DNA of 64,000 nucleotides from Pseudomonas fluorescens (lineage in GTDB: Bacteria; Pseudomonadota; Gammaproteobacteria; Pseudomonadales; Pseudomonadaceae), in assembly GCF_001902145.1 (NCBI RefSeq), contig NZ_MRST01000023.1:1-64000 (forward strand), read 5' to 3'. Made by a program: the position numbers and the translations under genes. Shown piece by piece: positions 36,353-44,403 of the stretch. The notes beneath the pieces were generated by a model that was not told the origin of the DNA, did no database searches, and was given only the letters and a program-made list of their open reading frames with translations. The first letter of the stretch is position 1. Each line of letters starts with the position of its first letter.

Positions 36353-36384
36353 CACTGTGGCGAGGGAGCTTGCTCCCGTTGGGG
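36353..36384. repeat. single REP-like palindrome
   Basis: ACTGTGGCGAGGGAGCTTGC + TCCCGTTGGGG contains the palindrome GGGAGCTTGCTCCC of another pseudomonad REP type. No inverted partner is nearby. It lies between convergent ddlA and ggt. Confidence 0.7.
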
Positions 36385-36411
36385 CGCGAAGCGTCCCTAG
36401 TCCCAACCACT

Positions 36412-38223
36412 TCAGTCACCCAACGCCTCACCTTCACGCCGAGGGTCAGCACCGCCACTGAGCGTCACCTTGCCTTGGGCATCCCGCGTGCGCACGATGG
36501 CCTGCACGCCGCTGGTCATCTCGATCTCGCTCAGGGCGTGGCCCTTGTCTCTGAGCGCCTGTTTCAGCGCCGAGCTGAACAGCCCTGCTTCCAACTCGGT
36601 AGCACCATTGCGACTGCCGAAGTTGGGCAGGCTGATGGCCGCTTGTGGGTCGAGCTTCCAGTCGAGCATGGCGACCAGGGATTTACTCACGTACTCGATG
36701 ATTTGCGAGCCGCCAGGGGAGCCGACGGTGGCCAGCAGTTCGCCCGTCTTGCGGTCGAACACCAAGGTCGGCGCCATGGCCGAGCGTGGGCGTTTACCCG
36801 GTTGTACGCGGTTGGCCACAGGCTGGCCGTTTTCTGCGGGGATGAACGAGAAGTCGGTCATCTGGTTGTTGAGCAAAAAGCCCTGGACCATCACATGCGA
36901 GCCGAATGCCGCTTCAACCGTGGTGGTCATCGACACGGCGCCGCCCTGGTCGTCCACCGCCACCACCTGTGAGGTGGAGATGCGCAGCGGCGATCGGTCT
37001 GGCGCATACGCCACCTGAATGCCGGCAGGTTGCCCCGGCTTGGCGATGCCCATGCTGCGCTCGCCGATCAGCGTGGCGCGCTGCGCCAGGTAACTCGGTG
37101 CGACGAGGCCGTCGACCGGCACTGGGGTGAAGTCAGCATCGGCCACATACAGCGCGCGGTCGGCAAAGGCCAGGCGCCCGGCTTCGGCGATCAGGTGCAC
37201 GGCCTCGGGTGTCGGTTCAAACCCGGCAGGAGACGCACTCTTGACCGGTGTCATGGGGGCGATGGCCAGGCGCGGGTTGCGGGTTTCCAGCGCCTGCAGT
37301 GTCCCCAGGATCTGCGCCACGGCAATCCCGCCCGAGGACGGCGGTGGCATGCCGCAGACCTTCCATTGTTTGTAGTCGGTACACAGTGGTGCGCGTTGTT
37401 TGGCGGTGTAGCCCTTGAGGTCGGCCTGGGACAGGCTGCCGGCATTGCGATGGCCCTGTACCTTGCGTGCGATCTCATCGGCAATCGGGCCTTGGTATAG
37501 CGCATCCGGTCCTTCCTTGGCGATGCGCTTGAACACCGCGGCCAGTGCCGGGTTTTTCAATAGTGTACCGGTGGTTTTTGGCGAGCCATCGGCATTCAGG
37601 AAGTACGCCGCCATGTCGGGGGATTGCGCGATAAAGCGATCCGCCGCGATCAAGCTGTGCAAGCGCGGGGAAATGGCGAAGCCTTGCTCCGACAGGCGAA
37701 TCGCCGGTTCAAACAGCTTGGCCCATGGCAAGTGACCGCTCTTTTTGTGCGCCATTTCCAGGGCGCGCAATACCCCTGGCGTGCCCACCGAGCGCCCGCC
37801 AATCTGCGCATCCGTGAACGCCATCGGCGTACCGTCGGCCTTCAGGAACAGACGCTCCGTCGCCCCGGCCGGTGCGGTTTCGCGGCCGTCGTAAGCCTGC
37901 ACGTTTTGCCCATCCCACAGCATGATGAACGCACCGCCGCCGATGCCGGACGACTGCGGTTCCACCAGGGTCAATACCGCTTGCATGGCAATCGCCGCAT
38001 CAATGGCTGAACCGCCTTGACGCAACATCTCACGCCCGGCTTCTGCCGCCAGTGGGTTGGCGGCGGCCGCCATATGGCGCTCGGCGTGGCGGGTGCTCAG
38101 GTCGGTGCGATAGCCCGAGCCCAGCTCTGGCGCCGGAGGCTGTTCGTTGACGGGCGTGTGGCAGGCTGCGAGGGCCAGGGTTGCGGCGATGACTGTCAGG
38201 CTGCGGCGGGAAATCAAAAACAC
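36412..38223 (-). CDS. ggt: Gamma-glutamyltransferase, probable lipoprotein
   Basis: A 603-residue Ntn-hydrolase precursor that cleaves gamma-glutamyl bonds of glutathione in the periplasm. A signal with lipobox (ATLALAAC, Cys20) suggests lipid anchoring. PQSSGIGGGAFIMLWDG is the family substrate-side motif in the large subunit. The autocleavage site aligns as ISTSQVVAVDDQGGAVSMT, in which Thr matches E. coli T391 while the usual following Thr-His is Ser-Gln. Thus the catalytic residue is kept but the local sequence is divergent. It faces ddlA tail to tail. Confidence 0.9.
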   Translation of the reverse strand: MFLISRRSLTVIAATLALAACHTPVNEQPPAPELGSGYRTDLSTRHAERHMAAAANPLAAEAGREMLRQGGSAIDAAIAMQAVLTLVEPQSSGIGGGAFIMLWDGQNVQAYDGRETAPAGATERLFLKADGTPMAFTDAQIGGRSVGTPGVLRALEMAHKKSGHLPWAKLFEPAIRLSEQGFAISPRLHSLIAADRFIAQSPDMAAYFLNADGSPKTTGTLLKNPALAAVFKRIAKEGPDALYQGPIADEIARKVQGHRNAGSLSQADLKGYTAKQRAPLCTDYKQWKVCGMPPPSSGGIAVAQILGTLQALETRNPRLAIAPMTPVKSASPAGFEPTPEAVHLIAEAGRLAFADRALYVADADFTPVPVDGLVAPSYLAQRATLIGERSMGIAKPGQPAGIQVAYAPDRSPLRISTSQVVAVDDQGGAVSMTTTVEAAFGSHVMVQGFLLNNQMTDFSFIPAENGQPVANRVQPGKRPRSAMAPTLVFDRKTGELLATVGSPGGSQIIEYVSKSLVAMLDWKLDPQAAISLPNFGSRNGATELEAGLFSSALKQALRDKGHALSEIEMTSGVQAIVRTRDAQGKVTLSGGADPRREGEALGD

Positions 38224-38277
38224 GCGCTGAACTCCGTTCCTGTTGAGAAGGTGCTGTTGTCCTTGGGTTACTGCGTT

Positions 38278-39057
38278 TTACAGGTAAATCGTGCCTTGCA
38301 TGTACAGCACGGCCTTGCCGGAAATAATTACCCGGTCACCCTGGAGCTCACAGCGCAACTGGCCCTTACGTTGGCCGCCTTGTTCGGCGCTCAATTGCGA
38401 CTTGCCCAGGCGCTCGGCCCAGAACGGTGCCAGTGAGGTGTGCGCCGAGCCGGTAACCGGGTCTTCATTGATGCCCACATTCGGGCCGAACCAGCGCGAG
38501 ACAAAATCAAACCGCGTGCTTTTGGCGGTCACCGCAATGCCGCGTTTAGGCAGGCCCTTGAGTCGCGCAAAGTCCGGTGCCAGAGCCGCTACCTGTGCTT
38601 CATCCTCCACCAGCACAATATAGTCGTCGGTGCCAAACACCTCGGCGGTTTCAAGCCCCAGGGCACTCAACATGCCGTAGGGCGGCTCGCAGCGTTCGGG
38701 TTTCTTTGCCGGAAAATCCATCGCCAGCTCATCGCCGTTGCGCGTTACCCGCAACTCGCCGCTACGGGTGGCAAAGCGCAGAACCTGCGGGGCGTCCGCC
38801 AACTTGTGGATCAATATCCACGCGGCTGCCAACGTGGCATGGCCGCACAGGTCCACCTCAACTTCCGGCGTGAGCCAGCGCAACTCATAGAACTCGCCAC
38901 GGGGTACAAAGAATGCGGTTTCCGAAAGATTATTCTCGGCCGCAATCTGCTGCAGTTGCTCGTCGGGCAGCCACTCGGTGAGCGGGCACACTGCTGCCGG
39001 GTTGCCGCCGAAGGGATGGTGGCTGAAAGCGTCGACTTGGTAGATGTCCAGTTGCAT
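38278..39057 (-). CDS. PhzF-family isomerase-like protein
   Basis: A 259-residue protein of the PhzF/diaminopimelate-epimerase fold. The conserved parts are DAFSHHPFGGNPAAVCPL (residues 9-26), LSETAFFV with Glu46, the catalytic acid of PhzF, DLCGHATLAAAWIL, and EDPVTGSAHTSLAPFW. The ATG at 39057 has GGAG 8 bases upstream and is preferred over the GTG nine bases earlier. No phenazine genes are nearby, so it is one of the many PhzF paralogues of unknown substrate. Confidence 0.9.
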   Translation of the reverse strand: MQLDIYQVDAFSHHPFGGNPAAVCPLTEWLPDEQLQQIAAENNLSETAFFVPRGEFYELRWLTPEVEVDLCGHATLAAAWILIHKLADAPQVLRFATRSGELRVTRNGDELAMDFPAKKPERCEPPYGMLSALGLETAEVFGTDDYIVLVEDEAQVAALAPDFARLKGLPKRGIAVTAKSTRFDFVSRWFGPNVGINEDPVTGSAHTSLAPFWAERLGKSQLSAEQGGQRKGQLRCELQGDRVIISGKAVLYMQGTIYL

Positions 39058-39146
39058 CGGGGGCACTCCGTGTTCAGGGGAGGCTGGACACTAACAGTGG
39101 GGTAGGGGGGCGTCAAAATACAGTTAGGGAGTTTTTTTGCGCGCAT

Positions 39147-39180
39147 AAAAAAACGGCCTACCTTTCGGTAAGCCGTTTTT
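39147..39180 (-). terminator. terminator after tRNA-Met
   Basis: Read leftward, AAAAACGGCTTACC-GAAA-GGTAG + GCCGTTTTTTT forms a stem followed by T residues, 7 bases after the tRNA CCA end. It may also act rightward. Confidence 0.85.
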
Positions 39181-39186
39181 AGTACT

Positions 39187-39263
39187 TGGTGGCTACACAG
39201 GGACTTGAACCCCGGACCCCAGCATTATGAATGCTATGCTCTAACCAACTGAGCTATGTAGCC
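39187..39263 (-). tRNA. tRNA-Met (anticodon CAT)
   Basis: A 77-base cloverleaf on the minus strand. It starts GGCTACATAGCTCAGTTGG, has anticodon loop TTCATAA, a GTTCAAG T-loop and an encoded CCA end. The 5' bases and A-box fit elongator Met rather than initiator. In PAO1, as I recall, a tRNA-Met lies directly next to ychF; here the type III cluster separates them. Confidence 0.96.
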
Positions 39264-39449
39264 AAGTGGCGCGCATTATTCGCTTGGAACGGCAATGCGT
39301 CAAGCGTTTTTGTTGAATTTTTTTCTACGCTTTCAACTGTTTAAGCCAAAGCGCTGGTTTTGGCGACGGGCGGTGACGAATGCGCAGTGGATGAGGGGGA
39401 GTGGAAGCGCTTGGCGTCTTCGAAGGTTTACTCGCAGGCCATGTCAGAC

Positions 39450-39482
39450 AGTGTTGGGCAGATATCCCTGTCGCCCAACACT
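39450..39482 (-). terminator. hairpin downstream of rspL
   Basis: AGTGTTGGGC (39450-39459) and its exact complement GCCCAACACT (39473-39482) form a 10-bp stem 18 bases after the rspL stop. There is no strong U-tract. The rest of the 236-base gap 39264-39499 shows no gene. Confidence 0.5.
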
Positions 39483-39499
39483 TGACTGGCTAACTCAAC

Positions 39500-40051
39500 T
39501 TACCGATGCAGTGGGGTGTGGGTGACGCGCTTGAGCTGTTCGCGTGCCCGTGACAGGCGCGAGCGCACAGTGCCGATAGGAATGTCCAGTACGTCGGCGG
39601 TGTCCTGGTAACTGCCGTCGGTTTCCAGCGAGGCGTACAGCGTTCTGCGCATCTCGGTCGGCAAGTGGTCAATCGCACTCAGGGTATTTTCCAAGCGCCG
39701 GTTGACTTCGAACTCCCAGTCCAGGCTGTGGTTTTCTTCATGGCCATGCCACAGCGACTCGTCGAATTCGCAATGCGCAGGCTTGGCATACAGGCGCCGG
39801 AAGTGATTGCGGATCAGGTTCTGCGCGATGCCGCACATCCAGGTACTGAGTGTCGCGGTACCACTGAAACGCTCGCGATTGCGCCAGGCCTCCAGGTAAG
39901 TCAATTGCAAAAGATCATCCGCGTCTTCTGGGTTCAGGACCCGTTTGTGAATGAAACGGCGAAGTTTTTTCTGTTGATCGTCTGTCAGATGGAGCATGAA
40001 TTGAGGCGAACTGCCACCAAGGTGAACTAGGGCTTCAATAGGGATATTCAT
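39500..40051 (-). CDS. rspL: ECF sigma factor RspL (HrpL family), T3SS master regulator
   Basis: A 183-residue extracytoplasmic-function sigma factor. Region 2 (LRRFIHKRVLNPEDADDLLQLTYLEAWRN, about residues 31-60) and region 4 with a helix-turn-helix (YQDTADVLDIPIGTVRSRLSRAREQLKR, about 148-175) are present. HrpL-type factors read hrp boxes (GGAACC-N15/16-CCACNNA); three such boxes occur in this window. The start ATG has AAGGA 7 bases upstream. A sigma-54 promoter stands 53 bases before it, as expected if RspR activates it. It is divergent from rspJ. Confidence 0.92.
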   Translation of the reverse strand: MNIPIEALVHLGGSSPQFMLHLTDDQQKKLRRFIHKRVLNPEDADDLLQLTYLEAWRNRERFSGTATLSTWMCGIAQNLIRNHFRRLYAKPAHCEFDESLWHGHEENHSLDWEFEVNRRLENTLSAIDHLPTEMRRTLYASLETDGSYQDTADVLDIPIGTVRSRLSRAREQLKRVTHTPLHR

Positions 40052-40103
40052 GATTTTTCCTTAAGGTAGACGCAGTCGAAATAGTTTCGGCGGTTACCTC
40101 TTT

Positions 40104-40119
40104 TGCACTGCCTGTGCCA
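40104..40119 (-). promoter_or_regulatory. sigma-54 promoter of rspL
   Basis: On the minus strand TGGCACAGGCAGTGCA matches the -24/-12 consensus TGGCAC-N5-TTGCA with one mismatch. It is on the rspL side, 53 bases before the start codon. It fits control by the enhancer-binding protein at 56.6-57.5 kb. Confidence 0.85.
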
Positions 40120-40255
40120 AAGGAGAATCATCATGTAAGCAACTGATTTGTATAAATAAATACTTTATGGTTGCAGTGTTTTTGTGCAGTAATTTGCAAA
40201 AGGCACCAGGGACCTGTGCGGGTTTTTTCATCTTGTTGGAAGAGCGAGTTTCGAT

Positions 40256-40284
40256 GGAACCATCTGGGTGGGCCTGACCACATA
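40256..40284 (+). promoter_or_regulatory. hrp box of the rspJ operon
   Basis: GGAACC, 16 bases, then CCACATA fits the HrpL/RspL consensus GGAACC-N15/16-CCACNNA. It ends 30 bases before the rspJ ATG. Confidence 0.9.
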
Positions 40285-40314
40285 TGGACACTCTCTTCCT
40301 GTACTGGCCTGCCC

Positions 40315-41370
40315 ATGAAAGTCGAATCTACCAACGAAGTGCCAATGACCCCGCGGGTGGAACTCCCCACCGCTAGCCTGGCCGCCAAACCTGAGCCAGG
40401 CCAAGGTATCGATGATCTTTACCTGCACTTTGGTCGGGAGGTGGAATCCAGCAGCCGTACGTTGGATAAGCGCAAAATTGGCGTGCGTGTGCCTCCCGTT
40501 CAGGCGTTCTCGCAGCTCTATGAGCAGTTGGGGCATCCGGCCCAGGAAAGCTTCGCCGCGGCCGCACGTCGAATCAGGCTGCAATTGCTCATGCAACCCA
40601 GCATCGATCAATTGGTGGAGGCCACTGGCGGTGATCCGGCGCGTACCTTCGTGGTACTCAAAGCGGTGTGCGAGCAGGCTGAGTCCGACGTGCGCAACTC
40701 CGAAGCCGACCTGGCGCGGGATGCGATTGCCAAGCTGGAGATCCGCTTCAAAGGGCAGATCCAGGCGGGCCTGAATATTGCCATGGCCTTGCATAAGGCG
40801 GGTGGCGATCCAGAAGAGCGCCAGGCGCTGCGCACGCTCTACTACGCCAGTGTGGTGACACGGCAATCCCTGGCGACAATGATGCACGCGCTGCTGGGCA
40901 TCTACGGTGACGACCGTTTTGCACATGGGTTGAACACAATGTCCAGCGCCCTGACGGCCGACATCGCCGCCCATGTGTCCTCCGTTCCTACGGCAATGTT
41001 GCGCACCTTGCTGGTTGGCCTGCGCAGCTGCGGTGCACTGAGCGGGGTGTTGTGCAGCTGTCGTGAGCTGGTTCAGAACCTTGCAATCGAACTGCATGCG
41101 GTAAGCCTGCTGCAACGCCTGCTGGGTTATGCAAACACCGGCATCGTGACAAATGAAATCATGCGTCTGGCCGAAGATATGGGGACCTGCACATCAAAAC
41201 TCGTGTCTCTCAATGCGCTTTATAAGCTGTTTCAAAAGTTGCCCGAGGCCTTGTGGCCGGATAGCAAATCACGCCAAGAGGCGCTGCACAATTTTCTGCT
41301 GGTGATGGACGAGCTTGCCCGCCTCGAAGGCATACGCCCTGGTTTTCCTAATCCGACTATCCTGGCGTGA
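40315..41370 (+). CDS. rspJ: T3SS gatekeeper RspJ (SctW, HrpJ/YopN family)
   Basis: A 351-residue protein from ATG 40315. HrpJ/YopN gatekeepers sit at the export gate, control the switch from translocon to effector export, and may themselves be secreted. It is the first gene after the hrp box and overlaps rscV by 4 bases (GTGA), the same order as hrpJ-hrcV in P. syringae. The first ~60 residues are polar and probably disordered; the rest is helical. An in-frame extension to 40171 lies upstream of the hrp box and can be excluded. Confidence 0.9.
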   Translation: MKVESTNEVPMTPRVELPTASLAAKPEPGQGIDDLYLHFGREVESSSRTLDKRKIGVRVPPVQAFSQLYEQLGHPAQESFAAAARRIRLQLLMQPSIDQLVEATGGDPARTFVVLKAVCEQAESDVRNSEADLARDAIAKLEIRFKGQIQAGLNIAMALHKAGGDPEERQALRTLYYASVVTRQSLATMMHALLGIYGDDRFAHGLNTMSSALTADIAAHVSSVPTAMLRTLLVGLRSCGALSGVLCSCRELVQNLAIELHAVSLLQRLLGYANTGIVTNEIMRLAEDMGTCTSKLVSLNALYKLFQKLPEALWPDSKSRQEALHNFLLVMDELARLEGIRPGFPNPTILA

Positions 41371-43460
41371 GCGTGCTGTCCACCCTCAACGGTGTACTGC
41401 TCAAGGTGGCGCAGCGTGCCGAGGTCTTGGGCGCCGTGGTGGTCATGGCCATTGTGTTCATTTTCATCGTGCCGCTGCCTACCTGGCTGGTGGACATTCT
41501 GATTGCGCTGAATATCTGTATTGCCTGCCTGTTGATCATGCTGGCGCTTTACTTGCCCGGGCCTTTGGCGTTCTCTTCCTTCCCATCGATTTTGTTGCTG
41601 ACCACCATGTTTCGCCTGGCGTTGTCGATCGCAACGACGCGCTTGATCCTGCTCGAACAGGACGCCGGCGATATCGTTGAGGCCTTCGGCAATTTCGTAG
41701 TGGGCGGCAACCTGGCTGTTGGGATGGTGATCTTTCTGATCCTGACCCTGGTCAACTTTCTGGTGATCACCAAAGGCTCTGAACGGGTTGCCGAAGTGGC
41801 GGCGCGCTTCAGCCTGGACGCAATGCCGGGCAAGCAGATGTCCATCGACAGTGACTTGCGTGCCGGCTTGATTGACGGCGTACAAGCGCGGGACAAGCGT
41901 GAACAGTTGTCCCGCGAGAGTCAGTTGTTCGGGGCCATGGATGGCGCCATGAAATTCGTCAAGGGGGATGCCATCGCGGGGTTGATCATCGTTGTGGTCA
42001 ACCTGTTGGGCGGCTTCTCCACTGGTATGTTCCAGCACGGCTTGAGCGCCGCCGATTCAATGGCGCTGTATTCGGTGCTGACGATTGGCGATGGTCTGAT
42101 TGCGCAGATTCCGGCGCTGTTGATCTCTCTCACCGCCGGCATGATCATTACCCGCGTGGCACCGGAAGGGCGCAAGGGCATCACGAACATGGGCGCCGAG
42201 ATCGCACGCCAGATGACCAGTGAGCCCAAGAGCTGGATGATCGCCTCGGTGGCCATGCTGGTGTTTGCAATCGTGCCTGGCATGCCGACCCTGGTGTTTA
42301 TTCTGCTGGCGATGATGACCGGCGCCTTGGGTTATTACCTCGACCGTCGGCGCCGACGTGAAGCGCAGCCAGAAGCCGAAGCCGTCGAAGCCGTGCGGCC
42401 TGAAGAAAATGGCAAAGAGGATCTGCGCGGGTTTGATCCGTCCCGGCCTTATCTGTTGCAGTTTCCCTCGGCTTTGCGCGGCACGCCTGAGGTGACCGAT
42501 CTTATTCACGGAATCCGTCAGGTTCGAAATTCCCTGGTTGCCAATATCGGCCTGACATTGCCGCCGTTTGAGGTCGAGATCGATGACTCGCTGGACGATG
42601 ATGAAATGCGCTTCTGCGTCCATGAAGTACCGATGGTCAAGGCTTCAGTGGTCCGGCGCGTTGCCGTGGAGCGCAGCGCCCTGACGGTTGAGCCTGAGCA
42701 TGGCATACCGGGATTGGCCGAGCGCAATGAACAGGATTGGCTCTGGCTGCCGCCTGACGACCCACTGCTCAATGACGCGCAGTTGGAGCGCTTCACGGCG
42801 ACGAGCCTGATCGTCGAGCGCATGAAGAAAGCGATGATGCTCAGCGGGCCGCAGTTCCTGGGGATTCAGGAGAGCAAGTCGATCCTCAGTTGGCTTGAGA
42901 ACAATCAACCCGAACTGGTGCAGGAACTGCAACGCATCATGCCAATCTCGCGCTTTTCGGCGGTGCTGCAACGCCTGGCCAGCGAAGGGGTCCCGCTGCG
43001 CGCCGTGAGGTTGATTGTCGAATCGCTGATCGAATACGGCCAGCACGAACGTGAGCCGGAAGCACTGGCTGACTATGCGCGCATTGCCCTCAAGTCGCAG
43101 ATCTACCACCAGTACAGCGAGGCCGATGGGCTGCATGCCTGGCTGTTGTCACCGCATACCGAAAACGTCCTGCGCGAGGCGCTGCGCCAGACCCAGACCG
43201 GGGTGTTCTTTGCACTCGACGGCGACAATAGCGCTGCGCTGGTCAACCTGCTCAACCAGGCCTTCAGCGCACGGGCAAAAATAAAAAGTGTGTTGTTGGT
43301 GGCGCAAGATTTGCGCAGCCCCTTGCGAACCTTGTTGCTTGAGGAGTTCAACCATGTGCCGGTGTTGTCTTTCGCCGAGCTGGGGAGCAATTCCAAGGTC
43401 AAGGTGCTGGGGCGTTTTGACCTTGGCCAGGATGAGTTGATGCACGGGACATTGGCATGA
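41367..43460 (+). CDS. rscV: T3SS export gate protein RscV (SctV)
   Basis: A 697-residue FHIPEP-family protein. About eight membrane segments fill the first ~330 residues. The family hallmark region reads SFPSILLLTTMFRLALSIATTRLIL and the FHIPEP loop reads FSLDAMPGKQMSIDSDLRAGLID. The large cytoplasmic C-terminal domain forms the nonameric ring that receives substrates. The GTG start overlaps the rspJ stop. Intact with family length. Confidence 0.96.
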   Translation: MSVLSTLNGVLLKVAQRAEVLGAVVVMAIVFIFIVPLPTWLVDILIALNICIACLLIMLALYLPGPLAFSSFPSILLLTTMFRLALSIATTRLILLEQDAGDIVEAFGNFVVGGNLAVGMVIFLILTLVNFLVITKGSERVAEVAARFSLDAMPGKQMSIDSDLRAGLIDGVQARDKREQLSRESQLFGAMDGAMKFVKGDAIAGLIIVVVNLLGGFSTGMFQHGLSAADSMALYSVLTIGDGLIAQIPALLISLTAGMIITRVAPEGRKGITNMGAEIARQMTSEPKSWMIASVAMLVFAIVPGMPTLVFILLAMMTGALGYYLDRRRRREAQPEAEAVEAVRPEENGKEDLRGFDPSRPYLLQFPSALRGTPEVTDLIHGIRQVRNSLVANIGLTLPPFEVEIDDSLDDDEMRFCVHEVPMVKASVVRRVAVERSALTVEPEHGIPGLAERNEQDWLWLPPDDPLLNDAQLERFTATSLIVERMKKAMMLSGPQFLGIQESKSILSWLENNQPELVQELQRIMPISRFSAVLQRLASEGVPLRAVRLIVESLIEYGQHEREPEALADYARIALKSQIYHQYSEADGLHAWLLSPHTENVLREALRQTQTGVFFALDGDNSAALVNLLNQAFSARAKIKSVLLVAQDLRSPLRTLLLEEFNHVPVLSFAELGSNSKVKVLGRFDLGQDELMHGTLA

Positions 43461-43497
43461 ACACAGCGCTACTTGCAGAGTACGGGGGGACGTACTG

Positions 43498-44403
43498 ATG
43501 TTCGAACTCCGAGTGTTGGATGGTTTGCATCAAGGGGCCGCGCTGCCTCTGTTTGGTGAGCAGTGGAGCCTTGGCGCCAACGCGGACGCTGATCTCCTGC
43601 TGGATGATCCAGGTATCGCCGAGCACCACGCGCGCCTGCTATTGCTCGAAGGGCGCTGGTCGGTGCAGGCTGAAGCGGGGCTGCTGAAAAACGGCGATGG
43701 GCAAATGTTGGCGCAGATCGGTGATCTGGCACTCAACACGCCGTTTATGATTGGCTCCGTCAGCTTGTGTGTCTGTCCTGCCGATCATCCTTGGCGGCAG
43801 GCATCGGTGCTCAAGCCGCCCCGGCCGGCAACGGAGCCCTTGCCCCAGGCGCCATTGCCGCTGACGCTGTCTTCTATTCCCTTGTTGCAGCAAAAACGCT
43901 TGGTCAGCCTGGTTCTGCTATGCGCCGTGATCATCGCTGCGGTCGGCATTATCTTCAGCGGTGAGCGTGAGGCCCAGGCATCGCTGATGCCGGCGGTCAT
44001 TCAGAAACCTGGGTTGGACTCACCCGCTGAGGTGCGCCAGCAACTCATGAAGATGCTCAACGAGCGCGAATTGCTCCAGCGTGTCAGCTTACAGATCGTC
44101 AATGGTCAGATTGCCCTCAATGGTGTTGTTTCCCAGGATGAAGTGGAACTGATTGCGCGCATGCTCGACCGTTTTGCCGAGCAATTCGACACTGTGGTGC
44201 CGGTGATCAGTCGCGTACGGGTACGCGAAGGCAGGTTACCGTTCAAGATCTTGCAGATAGTGGGCGGTCCGAATGGCCACGTGGTGCTGGAAGAAGGAAC
44301 CCGCTTATTCGTCGGTGACGAAGTGGATGGCCTGCGCCTGGTTTTGATCGATAACAGCAAAGTGGTTTTTGACGGTGAGCAACGTTATGAGGTGGGCTGG
44401 TGA
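43498..44403 (+). CDS. rspQ: T3SS inner-membrane ring protein RspQ (SctD)
   Basis: A 301-residue protein with an N-terminal FHA-like cytoplasmic domain (about 1-95), one membrane helix near residue 140 (LVSLVLLCAVIIAAVGIIF), and a periplasmic ring-building part. HrpQ-type SctD proteins form the outer part of the inner-membrane ring. It starts 37 bases after rscV with GGGGGA before the ATG, and overlaps rscN by 4 bases. Confidence 0.88.
   Translation: MFELRVLDGLHQGAALPLFGEQWSLGANADADLLLDDPGIAEHHARLLLLEGRWSVQAEAGLLKNGDGQMLAQIGDLALNTPFMIGSVSLCVCPADHPWRQASVLKPPRPATEPLPQAPLPLTLSSIPLLQQKRLVSLVLLCAVIIAAVGIIFSGEREAQASLMPAVIQKPGLDSPAEVRQQLMKMLNERELLQRVSLQIVNGQIALNGVVSQDEVELIARMLDRFAEQFDTVVPVISRVRVREGRLPFKILQIVGGPNGHVVLEEGTRLFVGDEVDGLRLVLIDNSKVVFDGEQRYEVGW

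Noticed and set aside
39295..39525. 76-codon ORF between tRNA-Met and rspL
   Set aside because: No RBS, Arg/Phe/Trp-rich, and it runs into rspL antisense; more likely non-coding.
40170..40195. Second sigma-54 promoter upstream of rspL
   Set aside because: On the minus strand TGGTGCCTTTTGCA has 8 rather than 10 bases between the GG and GC elements.
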